The notes below the pieces were generated by a model, which saw only the letters and a program-made list of their open reading frames with translations, did not search any database and was not told the DNA's origin. A DNA stretch of 45,467 nucleotides from Chthonomonadia bacterium. Lineage in GTDB: Bacteria; Armatimonadota; HRBIN16. The DNA lies in assembly GCA_013314755.1 (NCBI GenBank), contig JABUFA010000030.1, forward strand, positions 1 to 45,467, in the 5' to 3' direction. The translations under genes were made by a program, and so were the position numbers. Shown here in pieces: positions 6,601 through 13,854 of this stretch (its first letter is position 1; each line of letters begins with the position of its first letter).

Positions 6601-8823
6601 TTGAGAAGCACTGTGTTTGCTTTGTGTACACTGACCGTCGCACTCATCGCTTTCCCGATGGAGGCACAACCTGTGAACGACACCCCTTTTGTTCAGGAGA
6701 CCGCTGAGCGATACCACCTCGGCTCCCCGGAAGCCAACGACGTGCGCGCGATGACGGTGGCTCCCAATGGCGACGTGTGGTCTGCTACTCGCGACGGCTT
6801 CTATCGCTGGCGCAAAGAGCAAAACCGCTGGGAGAAAGCGATAGCAGATTCCGCTCCCGCTTTTTCAGCGTTTACCGACTCGCAGGGGCGAGTGTGGCTT
6901 GGCGCATGGAACGGGCTGTATGAGGTAACCAGCAGAGGTATCCATCGGTTAGAAGGCATCACTCAGCCCGTATCCGCCCTGTGTGAGGTAGGGAACGAAC
7001 TGCTGGCGTTCGGACCGGATGGTATGTGGCGTGTGCGCGATGGCGTGGTGACGCCGCAGCCGTTGCCCTGCGCTCGCAGTGTGCGCTGTGTGCTTCCCGA
7101 CGGAAAGGATGGCGTCTGGATTGGCACGGACGTCGGGCTGTTTCATCACTCCCCGTCGGGCACGATCTGGCTCAAAGATGAAGAGCACCTGCTCAGCGCG
7201 TCGGTGCGAGGACTGGCTTTTGCCCCCGATGGCAGTCTGTGGATTGGCGGGCTAGGCGGTATCACCATATACCGTGGAGACAGGCGCGTCGGGCAGCTGA
7301 CCACCGCGGATGGACTGCCGAGCGTACAGGTGCAGTGTGTGCGTCGCGCTCCTGACGGCAGGATGTGGATTGGCACACCCGTCGGCGTTGCCCGAACCGA
7401 TGGCAAAACATGGTCTCTGCGCCACAGCCTGCGCTGGCTCCCCGATGACGATGTGCGCGATGTGGCGTTTGATGCCGACGGCACGGCATGGATAGCCACG
7501 GCTGGCGGTGTGAGCGCAATACGCAGGCACACGACCACCCTTGCCCAAAAGGCTGAACACTACCTGAACGTCTGCCTCGCCCGCCATGTGCGTGAGCCGG
7601 GGCTGGTGGAGAAGTGCCTTCTGCAGACGCCCGGCGATGTAAACACCTGGAAGCCTCGCGATGACGATAACGACGGCGAGTACACCAGCATGTATCTGGC
7701 GATGGAGTGTTTCCGTTACGCGGCGACCAAAGACCCCTCTGCCCGCGTCAACGCCCGCCGGGCGTTCGAGGGTCTGCGCTTCCTGCAGACCGTCACAGGA
7801 ACACCCGGCTTTGTGGCGCGCACGGTTATTCCCGCCGACTGGCAGCCGATGAACGACCCGAACCGCGTATACACCGATGCCGAGTGGGCAGATGAGCACG
7901 TGCGCGACCCCCGTCACAAGCGGGTACACGAGCGGTGGCGACGGAGCGCGGATGGAAAATGGCTCTGGAAGGGCGACACCAGCAGCGATGAAATCACCGG
8001 GCACTTCTACGGCTACCTGCACTTCTATGACCTTGCCGCCGACGAGCAGGATAAACAGCGCGTGCGCGAGCATGTGCGCCGCGTGATGGACCACATTATT
8101 GAGTGCGGATATACGCTCAAGGACATCGACGGAACGCATACGCGGTGGGCGGTGTGGTCGCCCGAAAAGCTGAACGGTGACCCCGACTGGGCGCCGGAGC
8201 GCGGCATCAACTCGGTGGAGATACTCTTCTTCCTCAAAGCCACCTACCACATCACCGGCGACCCCAAATATGAACGGGAATACCGCCGACTGCTGGATGA
8301 GCACGGCTATCGCGAGAACGTGAAGGGGGCAAAGACCTTCAACCCGGCATGGCGCACGCATATCGACGACGAGCTGCTGGCGCTGGCGTTTCCCGCCCTT
8401 CTGCTTTACGAGACCGACCCTGAGCTTAAACAGTTGTACCGGCAGGCGCTGGATACATGGTACGAGGGCGTGAAGAACGACCAGAACCCCTGGTTCCACT
8501 TCCTGTACGCTTCGCTCACGGGCACGCCACCTGAGATGCGCGATTCGCTGATGTTCCTGCGCGACGCTCCGTTAGACCTTGTGCGCTGGAGGGTGGATAA
8601 CACCCGGCGAGAAGACCTGAAACTGGTGCGCTACCCGGAGATGGAGAGCTGGCAGACCGACCGCCTCCCGCCGCCCAGTGAGCGCGGGGTGATGCGCTGG
8701 GATGGGAACCCGTGGATTGCCGTGCAGGGCGATGGCGGGCATACCGAAAGCGATGGCGTGTTCTGGCTGTTGCCCTACTGGATGGGCAGGTATTACGGTT
8801 ACATCCAGTCCTCTGAAAATTAG
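6601..8823 (+). CDS. Secreted protein: regulator-type beta-propeller plus helical toroid domain
   Basis: The protein has 740 residues. The TTG start at 6601 is supported by GAGGAAGG upstream and by the signal peptide that begins there (residues 1-22). Residues of about 45-310 contain six or seven propeller strands with the pattern G-x-[VLMA]-W-[IL]-[GA]-x-x-x-G-[LIV] (for example GRVWLGAWNGLYEV, DGVWIGTDVGLFHH, GSLWIGGLGGITIY). These resemble the two-component regulator propeller of hybrid sensor proteins, but no membrane anchor or kinase follows. Residues of about 315-740 are a long aromatic-rich helical region that could be an (alpha/alpha) toroid like polysaccharide lyases or glycosidases. 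I do not recognise a catalytic motif. Possible roles are carbohydrate binding or degradation outside the cytoplasm. A likely operator lies at 6525-6548. Confidence 0.72.
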   Translation: MRSTVFALCTLTVALIAFPMEAQPVNDTPFVQETAERYHLGSPEANDVRAMTVAPNGDVWSATRDGFYRWRKEQNRWEKAIADSAPAFSAFTDSQGRVWLGAWNGLYEVTSRGIHRLEGITQPVSALCEVGNELLAFGPDGMWRVRDGVVTPQPLPCARSVRCVLPDGKDGVWIGTDVGLFHHSPSGTIWLKDEEHLLSASVRGLAFAPDGSLWIGGLGGITIYRGDRRVGQLTTADGLPSVQVQCVRRAPDGRMWIGTPVGVARTDGKTWSLRHSLRWLPDDDVRDVAFDADGTAWIATAGGVSAIRRHTTTLAQKAEHYLNVCLARHVREPGLVEKCLLQTPGDVNTWKPRDDDNDGEYTSMYLAMECFRYAATKDPSARVNARRAFEGLRFLQTVTGTPGFVARTVIPADWQPMNDPNRVYTDAEWADEHVRDPRHKRVHERWRRSADGKWLWKGDTSSDEITGHFYGYLHFYDLAADEQDKQRVREHVRRVMDHIIECGYTLKDIDGTHTRWAVWSPEKLNGDPDWAPERGINSVEILFFLKATYHITGDPKYEREYRRLLDEHGYRENVKGAKTFNPAWRTHIDDELLALAFPALLLYETDPELKQLYRQALDTWYEGVKNDQNPWFHFLYASLTGTPPEMRDSLMFLRDAPLDLVRWRVDNTRREDLKLVRYPEMESWQTDRLPPPSERGVMRWDGNPWIAVQGDGGHTESDGVFWLLPYWMGRYYGYIQSSEN

Positions 8824-8891
8824 GGGCACAGTAACTTTGCCTTTCGTGGTATAGTCTAAATAGTGTAAGCGAACGAAGGGAGGGTATTCGA

Positions 8892-9956
8892 ATGAAAACT
8901 CTCGTCTCCCGATGGAAGTTGCTGATCGCCGCAGGAGTGCTGGCTGTCGGCGTCGCGCTGGCTGTGCCGTCTTCTGCAGATGACCTCGGCAAGCTGTTCA
9001 AGAAAACCGAGAGCGGCAAGAGCAAATCGGATGACCGCTCCAAGAGCGATAACCGGAGCACGCCTTCCGTTTCACCCGGCAAGAGCGATAACAGCGGTAA
9101 TGATAACGACCTGTTCCGCAAGAAGAACGACCGTTCGCCCGCTCCGGTGCCGACACGCGAGCCATCCACGCCTTCGCGTTCACCGAGCAATCGTCCACAG
9201 CCCAGCGAGCGCAACCAGCCGCCGGTCGGACCAGGGGAGTACTGGGTGCATCCGCCCGAGGTGGAAACGCCTTTCGGCAATCGCCCACGCCCGTCGAGCA
9301 ACGGCATGATTAACCTGGCGCGGCGAACAGGTGAGTGGCAGCCGAAGATATACTTCCCGCCGGTAAACGATAACTACCGCCGACACTATCCACGAGGCGT
9401 CGCCTACGGCTTCTACGCTCGGACGTACGAACCGTATCGGGTCTGCCCATCGGTGTACGTGTTCTATCCCACCATGCCTGCCTATATCTCTACCGAGCGG
9501 ATTGTGATTGTGGCGCGACCGGTGTTCGTGGAAGTGCCAGTGTTCGTCTACCACGAGGGCTACTATCTGGAGCGCAATCTGCCCACTCGGCTCGATGCCA
9601 CCATCGGCGACATCCAGCGTGCCTGGCGCTACAACAGCCCCGACCTCATCCGCCGCCACCTGCGCTTTGACATGTTCGTCGCGGTGTACCTGCGCGGGAA
9701 ATACGCTTACTCCATCCCTGCCGAAGATTACTACACGATGACGCTGGACGCCATGCGCAATACCCGCACGGTACGCTTCGCCTTTGACGAGATTCGCAGG
9801 CGCACCAACGACGCCTACGTGCTGTACGGTCAGCATGTGTACGAGGATGAGGACGGGCATCTGCGCACCACATACATCAGCTACACTGTCGAGCGCATCG
9901 GCGGTGAGTGGATTATTACCGAAGTTGGCTCCAGCCCCGAGCCGATAGGGCGTTAA
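8892..9956 (+). CDS. Exported protein with low-complexity linker and NTF2-like C-terminus
   Basis: This 354-residue protein has a clear signal peptide (residues 1-30, ending near PSSADD). A Ser/Lys/Asp/Asn/Arg/Pro-rich disordered linker (about 31-120) precedes a globular half. The last 130 residues (pattern DIQRAWRYNSPDLIRRH ... GGEWIITEVGSSP) have the helix-then-sheet rhythm of an NTF2/SnoaL-like domain, suggested only by pattern. The middle part is rich in Tyr, Pro and Val. GAAGGGAGGG precedes ATG 8892. It begins 68 bases after the propeller gene and may be co-transcribed with it. The function is unknown; a cell-envelope role is plausible. Confidence 0.7.
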   Translation: MKTLVSRWKLLIAAGVLAVGVALAVPSSADDLGKLFKKTESGKSKSDDRSKSDNRSTPSVSPGKSDNSGNDNDLFRKKNDRSPAPVPTREPSTPSRSPSNRPQPSERNQPPVGPGEYWVHPPEVETPFGNRPRPSSNGMINLARRTGEWQPKIYFPPVNDNYRRHYPRGVAYGFYARTYEPYRVCPSVYVFYPTMPAYISTERIVIVARPVFVEVPVFVYHEGYYLERNLPTRLDATIGDIQRAWRYNSPDLIRRHLRFDMFVAVYLRGKYAYSIPAEDYYTMTLDAMRNTRTVRFAFDEIRRRTNDAYVLYGQHVYEDEDGHLRTTYISYTVERIGGEWIITEVGSSPEPIGR

Positions 9957-10290
9957 CAATACCAGCTGGCGAGTCGTCCGTAGGGGCACCCCCCTGTGGT
10001 TGCCCCCGACACAGAACAACCCCATCTGACCTCCCTGCAACGTCCCCCTGCTTGCGGGGGGACTACAGGGGGCTGATAACGCCTGAAAAAGCCCTCACCC
10101 TGCCCCTCTCCCACGAGGAGAGGGCAAACAGATCCACCTAACCTCCCCGCAGGCGGGAAGGCATTCAACAGCTCGGCGGGAGCCTCGCCCTCCAGGAAGG
10201 TGCGTCTGCGATTTGGAGGGCGAACCTCCCGGTGAGCCGACCGTAGGGGCAACCCCTTGTGGTTGCCCACTTTGTTCCATCCCCATGACG
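9957..10290. repeat. Mosaic of dispersed hairpin repeats
   Basis: No gene is supported between 9957 and 10324. The DNA holds GGGGCACCCCCC..GGTTGCCC (about 9980-10006), GTCCCCCTGCTTGCGGGGGGAC (10042-10063), CCTCTCCCACGAGGAGAGG (near 10107), CCTCCCCGCAGGCGGGAAGG (near 10142), CGGCGGGAGCCTCGCCCTCC (10174) and GGGGCAACCCC..GGTTGCCC (10243-10268). These are the same modules as at 285-487 in another order. Confidence 0.75.
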
Positions 10291-10297
10291 GCTGGAG

Positions 10298-10303
10298 TAT
10301 AAT
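10298..10303 (+). promoter_or_regulatory. -10 box of the rtcB gene
   Basis: TATAAT lies 22 bases upstream of the ATG at 10325, directly after the repeat block. The -35 region (TTCCAT at 10275 with a 17-base spacer) is poor. Confidence 0.45.
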
Positions 10304-10324
10304 ATCCTTCGGGAGGTGAAGGCG

Positions 10325-11794
10325 ATGAGCGAGAAATGGGAGGGCAAACTGGAGCGCATCGATACCTACCGCTGGCGTATTCCCAAGGATTATAAGAAGG
10401 GCATGCGTGTGGATGGAATCATCTACGCCAGCGCACAGATGATAGAGCATATCGTTCAGGACCAGTCTCCTGAGCAGGTGGCGAACGTGGCAACCCTACC
10501 GGGCATTCAGCAGTATTCCATCGCCATGCCAGACATCCACTGGGGTTATGGATTTCCCATCGGTGGAGTGGCAGCAATGGATATCAAAGAGGGTGTAGTG
10601 TCACCTGGAGGAGTTGGCTTCGATATCAACTGTGGGGTGCGGATGCTCCGCACCGACCTGACCATCGAGCAGGTCCAGCCCAAAATCAAGGAGCTGGTTG
10701 ACCAGATTTTCCGCGATGTGCCGGCGGGGCTGAAGGGTGAAGGGTTGATTACGGTGAACGCTCAGGAGCTGCGCGAGGTGATGCGCAAGGGCGCGAAGTG
10801 GATGATCGAGCACGGCTACGGCTGGGAGGAGGACATAGAGCGCAGTGAGCAGAGCACCACTCTGACCGGTCTACTGCCGCCGGAGCCATCCAATATCTCC
10901 AGCCGCGCCATCGAGCGAGGCAAAACGCAGCTGGGCACGCTTGGTGGAGGCAACCACTTCCTGGAGATTCAGGTGGTGGACGAGATTTACGACCAGAAGG
11001 TGGCGGAAGCCTTCGGCATCACGCAGGTCGGACAGATCACGGTGATGATACACACCGGCTCGCGCGGCTTTGGGCACCAGACCTGCGATGACTATCTGGA
11101 CGTGATGCAGAAAGCGCAGAAGAAGTACGGCATCGAACTGCCCGACCGTCAGCTCGCCTGTGCGCCCATCACCTCCGAAGAGGGCGAAGACTACCTGACG
11201 GCGATGGCGTGCGCAGCGAACTTCGCCTGGGCGAACCGTCAGGCGATTGCACACTGGGTACGCCAGGCGTTCGCCAAAGTGTTCGGCACGAAGGCACAGA
11301 ACCTGGGTATGCACCAGATATACGACGTGGCGCACAACATCGCCAAAATCGAAGAGCACGAGGTCAACGGCAAGACCAAAACCGTGTGCGTGCACCGCAA
11401 GGGGGCGACCCGCGCCTTTGGTCCGGGACATCCTGCGGTGCCGGAATGCTACCGGGAGGTGGGTCAGCCGGTGCTCATCCCGGGCGACATGGGGCGCTAC
11501 TCGTTCATTCTGGTGGGTACGCCAACCGCCATGCGCGAGACCTTCGGCTCGACCTGCCACGGCGCTGGGCGCATGATGAGCCGAAAGGGAGCGATGCGCG
11601 AGGCAGAGGGGCGCAACATCGCGCAGGAACTGGCGGAGCGAGGGATTTATGTGCGTGCCCAAAACAAAGCCACTCTGGCAGAAGAGGCTTCCTACGCCTA
11701 CAAGGACGTGGCGAACGTGGTGGATGTGTGCGAGGGAGTGGGTATCTCTCGTAAGGTCGCCCGTCTGCGTCCCATCGGGGTGGTGAAGGGGTAA
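10325..11794 (+). CDS. rtcB: RNA ligase RtcB (3'-phosphate/5'-OH splicing ligase)
   Basis: RtcB is a GTP- and Mn-dependent ligase that joins RNA 2',3'-cyclic phosphate or 3'-phosphate ends to 5'-OH ends in tRNA splicing or RNA repair. The 489-residue protein carries the metal and guanylylation motifs MPDIHWGYGFPIGGVAA, GGVGFDINCGVR (metal-binding Cys103), GTLGGGNHFLEI, HTGSRGFGHQ, HRKGATRAFGPGH and STCHGAGRMMSR, which contains the His guanylylated in the family. ATG 10325 is preferred because GGGAGGTG lies 7 bases upstream. An in-frame GTG at 10316 falls inside that ribosome site. No archease, RtcA or RtcR gene is adjacent. It is isolated between repeat blocks and ends 250 bases before the convergent hydrolase gene. 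Confidence 0.96.
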   Translation: MSEKWEGKLERIDTYRWRIPKDYKKGMRVDGIIYASAQMIEHIVQDQSPEQVANVATLPGIQQYSIAMPDIHWGYGFPIGGVAAMDIKEGVVSPGGVGFDINCGVRMLRTDLTIEQVQPKIKELVDQIFRDVPAGLKGEGLITVNAQELREVMRKGAKWMIEHGYGWEEDIERSEQSTTLTGLLPPEPSNISSRAIERGKTQLGTLGGGNHFLEIQVVDEIYDQKVAEAFGITQVGQITVMIHTGSRGFGHQTCDDYLDVMQKAQKKYGIELPDRQLACAPITSEEGEDYLTAMACAANFAWANRQAIAHWVRQAFAKVFGTKAQNLGMHQIYDVAHNIAKIEEHEVNGKTKTVCVHRKGATRAFGPGHPAVPECYREVGQPVLIPGDMGRYSFILVGTPTAMRETFGSTCHGAGRMMSRKGAMREAEGRNIAQELAERGIYVRAQNKATLAEEASYAYKDVANVVDVCEGVGISRKVARLRPIGVVKG

Positions 11795-11869
11795 TAACCC
11801 GGATTGGCGCGGGACATCCCGCTCCGCCCTGAGATGATAGCGGCATCACTGTTGTCCTGTTGTAAGCCC

Positions 11870-12040
11870 TCACCCACGAGGCGAGCGGAGAGACGGCTCG
11901 GCGGGAGCCTCGCCCTCTAGGGAAGAAAACCCCTCTCCCTGCCTCTCCCCGACGCGGGGAGAGGTGAGGCTCCCCTTCCCTCGCAGGGAAGGGGCTGGGG
12001 GTTAGGTTCAAACGGCTCGACGGGAGCCTCGCCCTCCACA
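11870..12040. repeat. Dispersed double-hairpin element between convergent genes
   Basis: The spacer between rtcB and the ADP-ribosylglycohydrolase gene holds two copies of the CGGCGGGAGCCTCGCCCTC-type module (11899 and 12018, the second with GACGGG). They flank one copy of the double hairpin (CCTCTCCCCGACGCGGGGAGAGG, then CCCCTTCCCTCGCAGGGAAGGGG). The arrangement copies the unit at 108-214. Its hairpins could end transcription from both sides, but no U-tract follows. Confidence 0.75.
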
Positions 12041-12043
12041 GGT

Positions 12044-13519
12044 TTACTTCTCGCAGATACACGCCTCCACGCGGGCATGACATTTCGGGCAGGTGGGCAC
12101 GTTCACGCCTGCAGGATAGCCTTTTGCCTCGCCCGGTCCCAGCATGGTGAACTCCGCGTTCAAAATCTGCCCGTCCAGCATGGCGGTCACGGCGATGGTA
12201 TTGCGGTCAGCCACCTCGTCAGCATACAGCGCAAAGCGGTGCTGTGCCAGCTTCTCGCCCAGAGGCTGTACGCGCCATCCTGACGGAACCCGAATATTGA
12301 CCGTTGCAGACACGGGCACGTCGTCCTTCTTCACGGAGACGCCGACCACTTTTTCGATGCCCGGACGCAACACGGGCTCGCCGCCATAGTGCAGAGCCAC
12401 ATCGTAGCCCTGCATGGTAATGATGGCGGACTGTGGGTCTCGGCTCAGTGCCAGCGAGGCACGTTCGTTGCGGAACAGCAGGGAAAGCAGGTTGTTGGGC
12501 AGGGCAGTCCGCTCGCCCAGTTCCACACTGTCCGAACGCTCCTTCACCATCTTCAGCGCGACCTCGGTGGTGCGCTCGGTCAGCTCGGCGACCGTCTTGG
12601 GGGCGTTTAATCCGCGCGTGTAGGGATGCAGGACGATGGTGTCGCCGATGGGGTCAATCCACTCTTGCGGGATGCCCTTGGTGCCGTTGATGATTCCCAG
12701 CACCGAGCCGAGCGTTGCACCCGTGCAGTCGGTGTCGTAGCCGCAGTTGACCGCCGTGCACAGTTTGTCGCCGTAGTCCTTGCCGTAAAGCCAGCCCAGC
12801 ACGGTGAAACCGTGATTTTGCACAGCGTGACAGGGCTGATTGTGCCCGAAGTTGAACAGGATGCGTTCGCGTGCCTCCTGCCAGCTCAAGCCGTTGTCGT
12901 AGCACCATACCGCCTCGCGAATGACCCGTGAGATTCGGCACCAGACGGGTATCATTGATAGCCCGATGCGAATGAGCGTATGGGGGTCGGAGAGCACGAA
13001 AGCTGCGCTTTCCACCGCAGCCCAGAACATCTCGCCGTATGTGCCCTCGCCACCTGCGTGGTCAAGCGCGGAGTCCAGCCACGCTAAGGACGCAGCCAGC
13101 TGCGGGTCGCCCGGAGCCACGCACGCCCAGATTTCACTGCGGATTGGCGAACCCATCTCGTCGATGTAGTAGTTTTCAAAACAGCCCGAGATGGGCGGGC
13201 GCAAGCCGCGTGCCAGGTTTCGCTGGCAGAAGCCATATTCGTTCCACGGATAGGGCGCCAGGTGTTTCGTCCAGTAGTCCGCGAAATCGCTGAGGGTGGG
13301 ATATATTCCCCGCTCACGCAGCATCTCCAGCCAGACCAGTTGAAGGTCCAGGTCATCGTTGGCGGAGGCTTTGTCCGGCACGGGGTCGTAGAAGGTGAGG
13401 GAGTGCAGCTTCTTCTGCCCCTCGTAGGGTGCGCCAAGCGTTCCCCCGATGTTCTTGCCTAACCAGCAGGCATAGACCTTATCGCGATACTCTTCCAGAC
13501 TAATCTGTATCGGTTTCAT
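12044..13519 (-). CDS. ADP-ribosylglycohydrolase family protein with C-terminal zinc-ribbon-like tail
   Basis: The protein has 491 residues. Residues 10-335 match the ADP-ribosyl-glycohydrolase (ARH/DraG) fold. The metal-binding acidic residues are visible in SANDDLDLQLVWL (N54, D55, D56, D58) and CGYDTDCTGATLGSVLG (D262, D264), and GGEGTYGEMF lies at 156-165. Residues of about 345-470 form a beta-rich domain. The last residues, CPKCHARVEACIC, form a Cys-rich motif. Such enzymes remove ADP-ribose from proteins or small molecules, but many members act on other substrates and this one could be catabolic. AAGGAG precedes ATG 13519. It is monocistronic. No ADP-ribosyltransferase gene is visible nearby. 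Confidence 0.85.
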   Translation of the reverse strand: MKPIQISLEEYRDKVYACWLGKNIGGTLGAPYEGQKKLHSLTFYDPVPDKASANDDLDLQLVWLEMLRERGIYPTLSDFADYWTKHLAPYPWNEYGFCQRNLARGLRPPISGCFENYYIDEMGSPIRSEIWACVAPGDPQLAASLAWLDSALDHAGGEGTYGEMFWAAVESAAFVLSDPHTLIRIGLSMIPVWCRISRVIREAVWCYDNGLSWQEARERILFNFGHNQPCHAVQNHGFTVLGWLYGKDYGDKLCTAVNCGYDTDCTGATLGSVLGIINGTKGIPQEWIDPIGDTIVLHPYTRGLNAPKTVAELTERTTEVALKMVKERSDSVELGERTALPNNLLSLLFRNERASLALSRDPQSAIITMQGYDVALHYGGEPVLRPGIEKVVGVSVKKDDVPVSATVNIRVPSGWRVQPLGEKLAQHRFALYADEVADRNTIAVTAMLDGQILNAEFTMLGPGEAKGYPAGVNVPTCPKCHARVEACICEK

Positions 13520-13854
13520 CGTGTGCTCCTTGCTTCATGTGAGATATGACGTCTTGATATTCCTGCTTGGCGCGAGGTTTCCTGCTCGTGCGGGAAGAGG
13601 AAATAGCCTGTCGGCAAGATTAAAACGCCCAGTGTGGTGGAGGGTGTTACCGTGAACGTGGTGATGGGGGACTCAAGAGACGCTTCACTTCGTTCAGAGT
13701 GACAAAAAATGCCACCATGAGCGTCAGCGAAGAGCCTCGCCGTGCTTGTCGCCCTTGACGCAGTGAAGGGTCTCGCACCCCTTCGCTAACGCTCTGCAGG
13801 AGAGTGAAGGAGGGTCAAAAGAACCCTCCCCCGACCTGGCAGCTGGGCTAGGGG
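13520..13854. repeat. Gene-free spacer with dispersed repeat modules
   Basis: No gene is visible in these 335 bases. At 13680-13705 lies GACGCTTCACTTCGTTCAG followed by AGTGACA, related to the block at 29148-29205 and to shorter echoes near 4540-4620. Further copies of the GCGAAG...GGGTCTC module lie at 13725-13790. At 13820-13854, CCCTCCCCCGACCTGGCAG leads into GGGGTTA, a degenerate relative of the double-hairpin element. No promoter or terminator could be assigned with confidence. Confidence 0.55.

Noticed and set aside
7252-8499. Long minus-strand frame opposite the propeller/toroid gene
   Set aside because: A 415-codon frame can arise opposite a GC-rich gene. It lacks motifs and a ribosome site, while the plus-strand frame has a signal peptide and propeller repeats.
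9180-10040. 286-codon minus-strand frame overlapping the exported protein gene
   Set aside because: It starts inside dispersed repeat DNA and runs opposite a better-supported gene.
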